Assembly (NCBI GenBank): GCA_009760855.2
Contig: WPIO01000112.1
Coordinates: 551,501 to 615,500 of the forward strand
Length of the DNA: 64,000 bases
Origin: Cristatella mucedo
Taxonomy: Eukaryota; Bryozoa; Phylactolaemata; Cristatellidae
Reading direction: 5' to 3'
Shown: piece by piece, positions 22,125-34,960 of the stretch
Numbering within the stretch: position 1 is the stretch's first letter
How the letters are laid out: each line of letters begins with the position of its first letter
The notes under the pieces: generated by a model
Told to the model about the DNA's origin: nothing
Seen by the model: only the letters and a program-made list of their open reading frames with translations
Databases searched by the model: none
Made by a program: the position numbers and the translations under genes

Positions 22125-22208
22125 CGTTTGCGGCCCAGTTCGGACCGCACGTGAAAGCCGCACACACGTTTGCGGCCCAGTTCGGACCACACGTGAAAGC
22201 CGCACACA
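22125..22208 (+). repeat. 42-bp tandem duplication
   Basis: Two copies (22125-22166 and 22167-22208) beginning cgtttgcggcccagttcgga and differing at one visible site. The period is a multiple of three and keeps an open frame with the repeated word 'VCGPVRT'. Confidence 0.95.
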
Positions 22209-22429
22209 CCGAATTTGTAACAGCAGCACTACGCGATCTGTTTCCTATACTTCGAGCTCTGCGATGCTCTTCCGGAAGTGCTGAGCACTGTATAGATTTA
22301 CGCGACAGCCTGCCGAGTTACGCTTAATTTTATTAGACGCGCATTCTTTCGCGCCCAGAACGGCTCGAGGGGAGCTTATCCTTGAATATGTCGCACGATC
22401 ATCCTTCGAGGAGTAGAGAAGGAGAGAGA

Positions 22430-23620
22430 TCCGAACTCCGCTGGCTGCGCAGATGCGATCCTGCACTGCGATCGGCTTCCATCCTACAGCTCGAGCCATC
22501 CGGTGCTCTGCGCCGACCGACCGACCGACCGACGGAGAGAGCGCTGGCGGCCGGGGTCAGGGCGCTCGCGCAAAAGGCGGCGGGAAGGCCTGCCGCTGGA
22601 GGTCGCCGAAGGCTGGTTACGAGCGGGCAGGCGGGCGGGCACCTAATCCAGACCCTGCAGCTGCTGCATTCCAGCTATCACTAGGAAGTGCCTTCCTGCA
22701 CTCTCCGTAACCTAATACCTCGCTCGGGCAGCCACAGACGCTGCTGCACGTGCGCGCTCTGCGCGACCTGTTGAACCGACATAATAGGCCGCTCCCGCTC
22801 GCATTGGCCGGCGTCGCCGCGGCAATCGTCGCTACCACCTCCGCCGAAGCTGCTGCAGGTGAGTGTTCTCATCCGTTAGCCGCCGAGGTTTTTGCACCGT
22901 TTACGGCCACTCCTAGTCTCGAGCCCGTCGGCCATTCGGCTGCCACAGACGCACGCTACGTTCGACGAAGGTCGGCGGCGGCATTCGGCTTAGGGCCAGC
23001 GCGGGGCGCCTTGCAGCAAACTCGAACACGGCAGGCGAAAGCTTGCTCCGAGCGCACCGAGGGCGCGGGGCGAGGAGCGGTCGCTCGCTCGCCCCGCGCC
23101 CTCGAGCGTCGACAACGCGAGAAGGAAGATGTCGGAGCTGGGGCCCCACCGCGAGCGGTCTGCTGAACGAGGCTTACACCGCTGCCTGCGGCGTCGACGT
23201 ACCGGCCACTCTAAATAGCCTATTCGGTGCGAATTCGCTATCGCTGCGTCCGCTTATGGCCGCTCACGCTTTCAGCCGCCGGGCGAACCGGCGCTGCAGC
23301 TTCTCGCTCTACTCTCCGAGGCGCCTCTCGAAGCGTACTTCCGGTCTACGACACAGCCGGGCTTTTCACAGCGGGAGTCCGCCCGCCTCGCAATGGCTGA
23401 GGCTCGCTAGCATTCGCAGTACCGTCGACGGATCGCTCGCTACCACCGGCGCCGCCGCCGCCGCCGCGCTGGGCGGGGCGGGACAGGCAGAGGCTGGGCA
23501 GCTGTCGCAGCCGAAGAGATCGGTTTGGGGCTTCTGGGAAGCCTCGTGGCAGACACTCTTCCTGCACTGCTGTAGCGGTAAAGATCCGTCGCGCCAGTTT
23601 TGTTTTTAGCCAGTGCAGCG
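22430..23620 (+). promoter_or_regulatory. CpG-rich block, candidate promoter / first exon
   Basis: The GC and CpG content rises sharply here against AT-rich flanks. Features include a (gacc)n run at 22516-22535, GC-box-like runs (gggcaggcgggcgggc near 22625; gggcggggcggg near 23471) and a (gcc)n run near 23450. A near-consensus 5' splice donor (CTGCAG|GTGAGT) has its GT at 22859-22860. The ORFs through the block are Ala/Arg/Pro-rich and overlap in several frames, as expected for GC-rich non-coding DNA. It could serve the tetraspanin gene about 13 kb downstream, whose start-codon exon has an upstream acceptor. That link is inference only; the block could also be an unrelated GC-rich element. 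Confidence 0.4.
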
Positions 23621-23663
23621 TGACCTGGTGCTCGTCCGCGAGAAAGTATACAAGTACCGTATT

Positions 23664-23790
23664 CGATAATGCTTCCTTTGCAGCAAATGTAGAGTGCCTA
23701 GAAAGGGAGCAGCAAATGTAGAGTGCCTAGAAAGGGAGCGAGTTCTCTGAGGCCGCTATATCAAATGCATTATTCTTATATTATTATTAT
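23664..23790 (+). mobile_element. LINE-A 3' tail with internal 29-bp duplication
   Basis: 'cagcaaatgtagagtgcctag' with 'aaagggag' occurs twice in tandem (from about 23680 and 23709), followed by 'gagttctctgaggccgctat', 'atcaaatgcatta' and an ATT-type end. This is the LINE-A terminal block with a local duplication. Confidence 0.85.
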
Positions 23791-23821
23791 GTGGGACCAA
23801 AAGAGGATATGTGTGCCAAGA

Positions 23822-23970
23822 GTATTAGAAGAAGGTGCTGGCTCTTCGCGACAGAGGTTGTGGGTTCGAATTCTGCAGTGGGCGATCCTATATTGCTAAC
23901 TGCAAGTGGAGGTGGTAGCCGTGAAGGCTCTTCTGCCGCTGTACGAATGTGGCATTTAAACCAGCTGGTA
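23822..23970 (+). mobile_element. tRNA-derived SINE, family B
   Basis: A well kept copy: head 'ggtgctggctcttcgcgac', B box 'gtgggttcgaattc' near 23860, 'tgggcgatcctatattgc', hairpin 'tagccgtgaaggct', end 'cttctgccgctgtacgaatg'. Confidence 0.82.
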
Positions 23971-24073
23971 TTTTTTGTATATGGTGCCTAGACGGGCTTG
24001 AAGTTCTGTAGAGGTAATCAACGAAAACAAATATTCAAATAATATGAAAGCAAGCAGCACTCTAAGATAACAA

Positions 24074-24076
<3 letters not shown>

Positions 24077-24164
<88 letters not shown>
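24077..24164. repeat. (CT)n microsatellite
   Basis: Uninterrupted CT tract of 88 bases. Confidence 0.98.
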
Positions 24165-24165
<1 letters not shown>

Positions 24166-24339
24166 GGGAATGTACGTATATACAGTACTGAACAGAAAGC
24201 GAGTCAATAGGTTAGTGATAGCGTGCACAAATATTTCAGCCAGTCTAAGAACGCGTAGGACAATTCACTCGACCAAAGGAATGCTGCGACGAACACACGA
24301 TTTTCAGCTTCTTTTAAAATGGCGCTAGATCAGATTATG

Positions 24340-24660
24340 TCGTGACGTCAGTGTGCAGTGAGCTCAGTCTTTGGGAGCATACGAACTGAAAGCGAGGTCT
24401 CGAAAGAAGTTAGGGCTGCTGAGAGACGCAACCAATTTCGAAGGGCCGCTGGGTGGCACGATGCCAAGCCGGACCCGGAAGTATTTTCGATCGGTTGGCT
24501 GGCCGGAGCACGGAAATGAAGGGACCGAAAAGTGAGCGGCGGAATCTTGCAGTCAGTAGTTGCTGCTTGTTGCCCAGTTTAGGCAAGTGCGAAGTGATCC
24601 ACTGTGGTATTTTCGACGCTTTATAACAGACAAGCTTAGCTGCCGAGCTTTCGCTAACTG
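24340..24660 (-). mobile_element. Degenerate LINE-A C-terminal fragment (reverse)
   Basis: On + it contains 'tttgggagcatacgaactga' (complement of the 'SSYAPKAW' coding block), 'ggctggccggagcacggaaatgaagggacc' in pieces, and 'agtgagcggcggaatc'. These match the order of blocks in the better minus-strand copies at 25.7-26.0 and 46.9-47.1 kb. Confidence 0.65.
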
Positions 24661-24663
24661 ATA

Positions 24664-24742
24664 TACATGTATATATATATATATTTATTTATTTATTTAT
24701 TTATATAAAACGAATATATAGATAAATATATAATTCGCTTGT
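24664..24742. repeat. AT-rich simple sequence
   Basis: (TA)n, then (TTTA)n, then irregular AT-rich sequence. Confidence 0.85.
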
Positions 24743-24769
24743 GATCGTTATAAAGAGGACTTTATGCAG

Positions 24770-24865
24770 CTGCTTCACGTAGGATGCCACAGGAGAAGGG
24801 CTCGAGCCCACGACTTCGGTCACCAAATACATTATAACCTTGACCACTAGGTCAAACAAAGTGAC
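24770..24865 (-). mobile_element. tRNA-derived SINE, family A (reverse), partial
   Basis: On + it reads 'gcttcacgtaggatgcc', then 'gggctcgagcccacgacttc' (complement of the B box) and 'ccttgaccactaggtcaaac' (complement of the A-box region). The terminal hairpin part is missing. Confidence 0.7.
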
Positions 24866-25146
24866 GGCGTCTTAATGCACATGCAGGAAGACCTGCAAGT
24901 ATTTAGTGACAGAATTTTATACGGAATGGCGCCGGTAGCTGAAGGTGAATCAACGGCTTCTGTAGCGTGAGAAATTGTCACTGAACTGGGCTGCGTTAAA
25001 TAATGGCTATTGGTCTCTGCTGCCAGACTTCAGTTCGCTGGCCATACAAGTACCGGCTGGGCTGAGAAGCGAGACGGCCTTATTACAGTCTCGTACTGTA
25101 CGTCAACTGTCCGGATCTCTCTTCAGATACTCCATTGCTTGGCCGC

Positions 25147-25270
25147 TTCCCTGGTTTGGCTCAGACGTAAGGCGCTAGCCTGTAACCACAAAGGTCGTGG
25201 TTTCGACCACTTACCTGGACTTGTAAAGTGCATAGATGGCAACTGAGGTCACTTAGGGCGCTATATAATT
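25147..25270 (+). mobile_element. tRNA-derived SINE, family A
   Basis: A-box-like 'tggtttggctcagacgtaag' (from 25152), B box 'ggtcgtggtttcgacc' (from 25193), then a shortened tail ending 'cacttagggcgctatataat'. A TA microsatellite follows. Confidence 0.75.
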
Positions 25271-25390
25271 ATATATATATATATATATATATCCTGAGGC
25301 AGTCATGACCATTCTACTCCGGCAAATTATGGAGCGGTACTACCACCTGTCTGTTGCTAATCATGGCTCTCCAATCGCTTTCTATCTTTT

Positions 25391-26579
25391 TTAATAATAA
25401 TAATAATACACTTGATAAAGCGCCCTCAGAGAACTCAATCTCTTTCTAGACGCTTTACATTTGCTGTAAAGAAACCGCAAGCGAATGGTTATTGGAATCA
25501 CCCTTGATAAACAGCATGAATGATATGGTTAGGGGTGACTTGCACAGGGTCAGCATGCAAGTGTGGTTAGTGGCAGCATGCACAATGTCAGCATGATTAA
25601 GCACATAAAGGACGAATCACATGGATCCACTAAATGCTGTCATAAATTGGCGCGTTTTTAATTTAATAATAATGATAGTAATGCACTTGATAAAGCAGCC
25701 TCAGAGAACTCAATCTCTTTCAATGCGCTTTCTTTTAAATGTGGTCAAGTCAGGGGATGTCGTGACGGAAGTCGGGAGTGAGTTCCAATCTTTGGGAGCA
25801 TACGAACTAAATGCATAGTCTCCAACGGATTTGAGGTTTGTATGAGGTATTGGTAAACTTTTAGATTCCGAAAAGCAGGTGGTACAATGCTTGGTCTGCT
25901 GGGGGAGTAGATTTGTTAGGCGGGCTGGAGCAAAAAATGATGGGACGTAAAGAGTGAGCGACAAAACTTTGAAGTCGATCTGTCGCTTGACTGGTAGCTA
26001 GTGGAGGTCGACGAGAAGTGGTGTGATGTGGCAACTGTGACGCTCACGACAGACAAGTGTAGCTGCAGGGTTTTGCACCAGCTTTAAGCACCTGATTGCA
26101 CATGCCGGTAGACCAGCAAGCAGTGAGTTACATAAGTCAAGACTGGATGTCACAAATGCATGGACCAACTTAGATGTGGTCTAACTAAACAAGCTCGAAT
26201 TCTAGCATTGTTATAAAGCTAAAAGTAGGCAGACTTGATTGTCGAGCTGATGTGGTCGTCTAACTAAAGGTCACTTTCGAACATGACGCCTAAATTTCGT
26301 CAGTCTAGACAAGAGATATGCTGGCAAAGCCGATTTTGAGCGTTAGCCTTTCATATTTCTGAAACACACTTGGTTTGCCCATAACTAGTAAGTTAATTTT
26401 ATCATCATTTAATTTGAGAATATTTGCTGCCATCCATGTGTGGGTGTCATCACTACATGCAGCAAGGGAGTTGAGAGAATTCGACGTGCTCGATGGCTGG
26501 GAGGCATCAAACCAAAGGTACAACTGAGTGTCACCCGCATAGAAATGAAAGCCTAGATTGTGCTTAGCAATCACATCGG

Positions 26580-26621
<42 letters not shown>

Positions 26622-26664
26622 TATAAGCCGTGAGAGTAACCGGACCTAGCACGGAGCCCTGAGG
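25391..26664 (-). mobile_element. LINE-A copy (reverse), with nested second 3' end
   Basis: The + strand starts with the (AAT)n tail and complement of the terminal hairpin (25394-25460). A second hairpin-type tail is present at about 25666-25720, so one copy has inserted into another. The C-terminal coding blocks follow (25720-26150) and then the RT part. 'LGFHFYAGDTQLYLWF' (about 26530-26580) is motif C with the first catalytic Asp changed to Gly. A (GA)n run interrupts the sequence at 26583-26619. It ends abruptly at the palindrome junction near 26664. Confidence 0.88.
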
Positions 26665-26726
26665 ATGGTCTTGGCCAGTGATGCCCACGCGAGATCTCGC
26701 CTGGGCATCACTGGCCAAGACCATCC

Positions 26727-28018
<1,292 letters not shown>

Positions 28019-28130
28019 CAGTAATAGTAATAATAATAATAGTAATACACTTGATAAAGCGCTCTCAGGGAACTCAATCTCTTTCTAGGCGCTTTACATT
28101 TGCTGCAAAGGAGACACGAGTGAATGGTGA
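28019..28130 (-). mobile_element. LINE-A 3' tail (reverse)
   Basis: (TAA)n-like start, 'acacttgataaagcgctctc', 'gaactcaatctctttctagg', 'cgctttacatttgctgcaaa': the full complement of the LINE-A terminal block. Confidence 0.9.
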
Positions 28131-28724
28131 GAATGCCGAGGCATGACAAACACAATTATCATTCGCCAATGTCATACTAAATAATAATGATAATATTAAG
28201 ACATTTAGATTTATATATTATTTGTCATACGATATGCACTCATATTATATTATTATATTATTTATATTTAATTTGAAATCTAGCGCTCTAAGACCGCTAA
28301 ATCTTTCTAGGCCCTTGCTGTATGCTCGAACGGAAGAACATCTCGATTGCCACTCGTCTGGACTCAGCGCGAACGGCTGTAAACCTGACCCGCTGCAAGT
28401 CTTCGGCTGTACAGCTTTGGCGGCTTTACTTCAGCCAACACTTGGCTCGAGCAGAACCTCTGCGCATGCGAACCGTGTGAATGAATGTTCGCGATTATGA
28501 CTGCAAATCCGGGTGCCAAGTGCGACCAGTGCAAGCCAGCCAATCGCGGTCAGAGAGGGAGCCTACGATAGGGTGCACGACGCTTATGAGGGATTGTGCC
28601 TCTCTCACTAGCAGTCGGCACAAAAGGGAGAGCCACTCGCCTTTACCGGCAAGTGCGTGGGAAAAAGAGTTCTTTACCTAGCTACCGGAAACCGTCTGCC
28701 GTCGGTCTATAAGCCGGAAAAACG

Positions 28725-28815
28725 ATGATAATAAGAATAATAACAATGCAGTTGATGAAGCGCCCTCAGAGAACTCAATCTCTCTCTAGGCGCTTTACAT
28801 TTGCTGCAAAGGGAA
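28725..28815 (-). mobile_element. LINE-A 3' tail (reverse)
   Basis: 'gttgatgaagcgccctcaga', 'gaactcaatctctctctagg', 'cgctttacatttgctgcaaa' after an AAT-type run. A clean copy of the terminal hairpin. Confidence 0.9.
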
Positions 28816-29084
28816 TAGGGCTATAGAGCCTCGGCTTTAAGTTGCCTTGTTAAATGCACTAGCCGCATACAGTGTGCTGTGGCTTTGATCAAGGAAATCG
28901 TGAACAGTTTCACGACAGCAGTAATTTCATGTACTTTGAGTTTGCATTTTGAAAAAGATGAATATTACATGGTTTCTGATTGCCGGAATGCTGAATATAT
29001 TTTTACCAGTCATACAGAGCAGCAAATGAGTTTTCCCGTGAGTAGGGAGAAGAGTAGCAACATTTGTGAACCGTACGAACATAT

Positions 29085-29680
29085 AAAATAATGATATGAA
29101 TAATAGGTATACATTTGAAAAGCCCTCTGGAGCTTAATCTCTTTCTAAGACCTTTAGATACCTGCAAAGGAAGCATGACCGTGCGGTAAGTGGTAGCATG
29201 CAGTGTCAAAATGCATACTAATATGATTATTGACAACTTGCACAGTCAACATGCATAATAACATGATTAGTGACAACTTGTACAGTGTCGGTACACATTA
29301 GCACCCACAGGACAAATCGCAAGGAACCCGCAAATGCTGTGAGAAACGGCACGTTTTAGCTCCTTTTTAAATGCTGAGTCATACGATGCCGTCATACAAT
29401 CGGGAGTGAGTTCCAGGCTTTTGAAGCATACGAGCTAAAGGCACGGTCTCCTAAGGATTTGAGGTTCGTACGAGGTGTAGCTATACGATTTGATTCAGAA
29501 AAGAGCGTGGCACGATCGCTGGCCTGGTGGGGGAGTAGTTCTGATATGTTGGCTGGAGGCAGGGAATGAAGAGACCTAAAAGGCCTGAAATCCTGAAATC
29601 GATGCCCTGCTTGATTGGGATCTAGTGCCAGTCGGTGAGCAGTGCTGCAATGTGGCAACGGCATGTTGACGAACTAGTCT
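29085..29680 (-). mobile_element. LINE-A-related copy (reverse), 3' tail and C-terminal region
   Basis: The tail near 29100-29175 is a divergent hairpin block. Then comes the repeated 3' UTR phrase (gtggtagcatgcagtgtcaa) and a 90-codon minus-strand ORF (29392-29664) with 'HQASDRATLFSESNRIATP' and 'NLKSLGDRAFSSYASKAWN', the family C terminus. Divergence from the other LINE-A copies suggests a separate subfamily. Confidence 0.8.
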
Positions 29681-29749
29681 CGAGAAACTTGAGCGGCAGC
29701 CAGGCAATCAATATCGCCCCCCGAAGTGTGCACCCATCTTTAAAAAAAC

Positions 29750-29920
29750 ACCAAGTTGATTTAACAGCCTCTCTTACATAGCAGCAGAAGAGCCTCAGTG
29801 GCGATCAGCGCCACTTGCAGCAGACGATAAAGGATTGATCACTGCAGGACTCAAGCCTACGACCTGGATCGCAAAGTTCGAGAGCTCTATCCTTGGGTTA
29901 AGACGCCGGGACATCTTTCT
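29750..29920 (-). mobile_element. tRNA-derived SINE, family B (reverse)
   Basis: On +: 'gatttaacagcctctcttac', 'agcagaagagcctcagtggc', 'acgataaaggattgatcact', 'gcaggactcaagcctacgac' (B box complement near 29850). Confidence 0.78.
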
Positions 29921-30795
29921 ACTCCTAAAATATAAAGCATCTCTTGATGAAATTATTCTATTAATGTGCCTACTAGCCCATGGTGCATGGGACGTTAAAC
30001 GTGGTGGATGCTTGCGAATTGCCTAATGTCTGTCACTGGCCAGCTGAGTTCCATCAGCTGGCTAGCCAGCCCTCCAAGCTGTCAAAGGGCCAATGACGGT
30101 CAGTGACGGGGTTCAGGGCTTCGGTGAGTACACTGACTGGACTGCTCGATAATATTGACTGTTACATAAGCAGCTAGAGCTTTTTGCAATCTCCAGCTAT
30201 TATCATCTATGATGCTAATGCGCCCAGTGCAGCCTCCCTCCCCCCTCAGTCGCCCGGGGTTATGTGCTCGAAGCTCTTCATGACCCAGGTAGTGGATTCG
30301 AGTTTTGCAGCGTGCAGCATGCAATCGTTAATTGCCGAGCAGCAAGCTGTGCTAGCTGGGTAGGCAGCAGGGCCACAATTGCTCGAAGAGGGGTGCTGGG
30401 TGCTTAACCTCGGGAACTTGACCCTTCGGTTGCTGAGTGCGTGACCTCGGAGGGGGGAGCAGCTCTGTCTACACCTCCAGTCCTTGCAGCTGCTAGTCCA
30501 CAGCTGTTCATTACAGCATTACACTCTAAATGGCCTCCCTCTTTGTTTGCCTCTGGCAACGGTTGGACTGGGCATGGTCGCGAAAGATCATGCAGTGATG
30601 GATGCATGTAGCTGCAGCACGTTATTCACTGAAAACATAATTTCTACGAACCATCTATTAACCCAGACCTCCAGACCGAAATATCGCGATGGGGAGCGAA
30701 CAGCTACTGCTGAACAACAAGAGTGGGCAGAGCGGACTAGTAGCCATCTTTGGTCTTTCCTCACTGAGCGCCAGTCTGCACTCGCTTGCTCCGTT
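29921..30795. other. Unassigned intergenic sequence
   Basis: Short ORFs only, none with recognisable domains. Confidence 0.4.
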
Positions 30796-30862
30796 CTGAC
30801 TGCCTAGAAAGAGTTTCGATTTCTCTGAGGGTGCTTTATCAAATGTGTTATTATTATTAATT
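30796..30862 (+). mobile_element. LINE-A 3' tail, short
   Basis: 'gactgcctagaaagagtttc', 'gatttctctgagggtgcttt', 'atcaaatgtgttattatta': terminal hairpin and ATT tail only. Confidence 0.8.
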
Positions 30863-31095
30863 ATAGCTTTTGCCAGACTCATGCACATGTCAGCCACACT
30901 TGACCTCTGTCCTTCATGCCCTCACCCCACCCCCCTGCAAAGAACTATCGGTGGTGGTTACCTGCCTGTTGCCAGAAGTGCACCTGTTTGGCAGAAAAGG
31001 ATTGTGTTGTGTGCCGGGCTGGGATTCAGCCACAGCTGTGGCAGTGGAGAGTGAGGGAAAGCAGTGATGGAGTGAGTGCTGGGCTGTAGCAGCCT

Positions 31096-31174
31096 AGCTG
31101 CTGCTGCTGCTCCAGCTGCTGGTGCTGCTGCTGCTGGTGCTGCTGCTGCTGGTGCTCCAGCTGCTGCTGCTCCA

Positions 31175-31220
<46 letters not shown>

Positions 31221-31261
31221 CTGCTGCTGCTGCTGCTGGTGCTCCAGCTGCTGCTGCTCCA

Positions 31262-31307
<46 letters not shown>

Positions 31308-31348
31308 CTGCTGCTGCTGCTGGTGCTCCAGCTGCTCCAGCTGCTGTC
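31096..31348 (+). repeat. Long (CTG)n array with regular CTGGTGCTCCAG interruptions
   Basis: About 250 bases of CTG triplets broken by GGTGCTCCAG-type variants. Two higher-order blocks of about 105 bases repeat almost exactly. ORFs through it are poly-Leu or poly-Ala in two + frames. No flanking splice sites or domain suggest a protein. Confidence 0.95.
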
Positions 31349-32330
31349 AGACGGTGGCTACAATAAACACGAGAATATCAACTGCCCATTAGTGTGGCTG
31401 GCAAATCGACTTCACCGGCAGGCGGCTGCAGAGGCAAGTTTAGCAGCCAATGGCAACGGCATTCATTGGCATGATTTGCCAACTTGCAAAAAGAACTACA
31501 AGAGCTCCCTCACCCCCACTAGCTGATCGGGTTCCTACAGGAGCCGGCTGCAGGAGAAGCCGGATGGTGACTTTGAGAGCTGGACAGCAGCTCCCTCTGA
31601 GCTAAGGCTGTGCGACTTCCGGCTCGTAAGTAAGGTTCGTTCAATCTCAAGTCGCCAGTGGCAGGCCAGCGAGCGAGCTGCAGCAGGCTCCGACCGATCT
31701 TGGCGTTCACCCATAGACATAGAGTCGGACCAGGCTAGCAAGCCCCTCTCAACTTCCAGCAAAAGCTGGACCATGTTTATCACGTTCTATCTGCCAAGCT
31801 GCCGGACATAGACATAGACATAGACATGGACTATTTTCTTTTTAGTTTAAATCTACATCGTGGTATGAGGAATGTATAAGTATTTGTGCAAGTGTACAAT
31901 TGACATGCAATTCGGCGTTCTGCTGCATAATTATTGGTTCTAGTATCCCTCCACAGCCTGTGAGACCTATAGGGTGTGAGTGCTGTTACACCTATGGTTT
32001 GCAAGCCTCGTACTGATATTCTGTGGTGTGCCATGACGGCTCTGTCTGTATCACTTTGAAATGTCAATCTTAACAGCTGTTGTACGGTGAGGTAGCTACA
32101 TGGTTTTGCACTTGTGCAGACCGTTCTTCGTGTCTCGATGGGTCGCCTAATGGCTCGATGCCTCATAGGCCCTCTCCGTGCTTCCGTGTGGATCGTTTTG
32201 AGAAGTGCTAGCCCCTGAAGCATGTAGTGCATTGGAAATGCATGCAAAGCAAAGCGGTGGGAATGGCCAGTCTATATACGCTGGTGCCCAGGATTTTTCG
32301 CGAATCAAGGAATTACCAATATGCAATGGA
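31349..32330. other. Unassigned intergenic sequence
   Basis: No recognised gene. It contains a short (atagac)n run at 31807-31828. Confidence 0.4.
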
Positions 32331-32481
32331 TTAGCTGGTTTGGTCCGGCGGTTAAGGTGCTCGCCCCGACCAAGGCCTGGCTGATGTTGTGGCTCGGCCC
32401 GATCCTCGAGGCATATGTGAAGCGCCTGAATAGAGATTAAGTTCTCTTGGGTGCTATACAAATGAATGAATTAAATAATAA
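32331..32481 (+). mobile_element. tRNA-derived SINE, family A
   Basis: A-box-like 'tggtttggtccggcggttaa' (from 32336), 'aggtgctcgccccgaccaag', degenerate B box near 32392, then 'gcatatgtgaagcgcctgaa', 'tagagattaagttctcttgg', 'gtgctatacaaatgaatgaa'. A good copy. Confidence 0.85.
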
Positions 32482-33221
32482 TGGATTATCGCAGAAGGTG
32501 CATGTGAATGTACCCATGAAGCATGCTTACATTGATGGAGAGCTACCACTCGAATTAAAATCAATTCGCCGAGAAATGTATGACCACTAGTCAGAAAAAA
32601 AATAGAGAAACGGCGTTTAATTCCGTACGAAGTGTGTGAGAGCCTTGCACCGAATGTGCCTGCTGCCTTTAGTCTGGCTGTGCACGTGCACACTTGGCCG
32701 ACTCTGTCCCAAGACCGCACCGTCAGGCAGCGTCTCCGTCAGCTCGGACGAACGTGCAGTCGTCTTTGAGCGAATCAGCAGTTCTTCCTCCCTCCATGAG
32801 TGATGTCCCGTGAGCCCCGTCGCCCCCCCCCCCCGTGAGCGATGCTCTTTATTCGGCTCTAGATCGGCATACGACAGGTTTAGCAGTCGCGAGGTCAGTC
32901 ACGATCGGTTTGCAAGGTCAGCTTCGGTAAGCAGAGCTGCTTTCTAGTGCAGCCGAAACAGCAGGTAGACATGCTCCTTGTAGGCCACGTGTGTTTTCTT
33001 TGCAGCTGCCGACTCTGCTACATTGTACTGCCGTCCTCGGCCCCATTTGCAAGGTAGCGTTACTCTCCACCTTTAATCTGTCAGTTGTGCTATCCTTCTA
33101 ATTTGACTCACTGTGTCCAATTTTGGGTACAGTTCATCGCTGAATACAAATTTGTTCTGCAACGAAGACAGGAAAGACCTGCTACACTCTGCCAACCCCT
33201 GCCAGCATAGTGCTGGCATAA
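32482..33221. other. Unassigned intergenic sequence
   Basis: No recognised gene or element. It includes a poly-C run at about 32824-32834. Confidence 0.4.
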
Positions 33222-33480
33222 TAATAACAATACAAATACATTTCTACGATGCCCTCAGAGAACTTGAAATCTCTATTGGGCACTGAACACATGCTGCAAA
33301 TGAAGCATGACCATTCTGGTAGCGGTAACATGCATAATATGCTTAATGGTAGCCTACACACTGTCAGCCTGCATAACATAGTTAGTGGTAGCATGCACAG
33401 TCACACAAAGGAAAAATCACACAAGGACCTCCAAATGGTGTGAGAAACAGGCGGCGTTTAAGCTTGGGGAAGGTAACGAA
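33222..33480 (-). mobile_element. LINE-A-related 3' region (reverse)
   Basis: Starts with an ATAATAACAAT run, then a divergent terminal block (gatgccctcagagaacttga) and the family 3' UTR phrases 'ggtagcatgcacagt' and 'aaatggtgtgagaaacaggc'. Confidence 0.75.
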
Positions 33481-33784
33481 ATGGCTGTCATCGGCATTTT
33501 GGATTGTGCGTCTGTGATTCGATAATATTCTTGTAGAAGCTAGACTCGGCCTTTGCTAGGATTTAGTGGTATGATCTAAATGAGCCCTCGTATGCCTGTC
33601 GATGACAGGCTTTGAGTTTGGACATGCAAAGAGCAGCAGCAGTAGCAGCACAACACTGAACCTTTAATGGGGCTTCTTTTCTTTTTGGCAGCTGAAAAGC
33701 CACGATAAAAGAAGAGCTCACCAATCTGCTATCCATCCCGCTGGCATGTTGACCCCATTCAGAGGCAAAAGACTGTGGACTGAT

Positions 33785-33860
33785 CAGGAATGCAAAGTGC
33801 CCATAAAGAGATTGAGTTCTCTGAGGGCGCTATAAATCAAATATATCATTGCTATTGTTA
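33785..33860 (+). mobile_element. LINE-A 3' tail
   Basis: 'gcaaagtgcccataaagaga', 'ttgagttctctgagggcgct', 'ataaatcaaatatatca', then a TTGCTATTG-type end. Confidence 0.75.
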
Positions 33861-34340
33861 TGGTTGCTATGTTGCCCTCTAAAAAAGAACATGAAGCCCC
33901 GGTTCAAACATCGAATAAGCAGGAAATATTCCGGATCAACGATTGTCGTATGCCGGTACACAGTCGTATGTGCAGTACTCCCAGATGTTGGCTGGGTTTT
34001 GAGACTGGTGTAGTGTCTGGAATACCTGAAGCATTACCCCTTATTTAACTTCTGGGTCGCATGTTGTAGAATCTAGACTTGGTGTTTTTTGAATGCCTCG
34101 CAGATCGTGATTGTACATTGATTTGGCATTCTTTACCTCGTTGAGATAGGCTGTGGAATTTCAGGACGGCCTTGCCCGGAATGCACCAAAGCTAGGCACA
34201 GTGAGCAGACTTTCAGCATGCACTGCAATGCCTGAAAAAGTGTTGTAAGAAAAGGCCGCCAATGCTATTGTTCACAGCATTTGTTTTACAATCACCCGAA
34301 CTTAGCCACTACATCGGGTCTCCCCCTCTGCTCTTGATCT

Positions 34341-34438
34341 CGCTCTCTCTCTCTCTCTCTCTCCCTCTCTCTCTCGCTTGCTCTCTCTCGATCATTCTCT
34401 CTCTCTCTCCCTCTCTCTCTCTCTCTCTCCCACCCCTT

Positions 34439-34479
<41 letters not shown>

Positions 34480-34638
34480 TGCTCTCTCTCGATCATTCTC
34501 TCTCTCTCTCCCTCTCTCTTTCTCTCCCACCCCTTGCTCTCTCTCTCTCTCTCTCTCCCTCTCTCTCTCTCTCAATCCTCTCTCTACCCATTTATATCCC
34601 TGTCTTCATCCTCACTATCTTGTTCTCAGTTTCTCAGT

Positions 34639-34670
<32 letters not shown>

Positions 34671-34741
34671 TCTCTCTCAATCCTCTCTCTACCCATTTAT
34701 ATCCCTGTCTTCATCCTCACTATCTTGTTCTCAGTTTCTCA

Positions 34742-34811
<70 letters not shown>

Positions 34812-34922
34812 CTCTCTCTCTCTCAGTTCTCTGTCTGTCTGTCTCTCTAGGTTTCGTAACCTGTGACTTATTTATTCACTCACAGCATACTCTTTTTATC
34901 TGTCGTGGTCTCTTTCTCATGT

Positions 34923-34960
<38 letters not shown>

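Noticed and set aside
22750-23166. 138-codon ORF in the GC-rich block
   Set aside because: It starts with GTG, overlaps other long frames on both strands, and is Ala/Arg-rich as expected from base composition. Treated as a possible promoter or first-exon region instead.
31076-31526. Poly-Ala and poly-Leu ORFs over the CTG array
   Set aside because: Open only because the triplet repeat contains no stop in these frames. No flanking conserved sequence.
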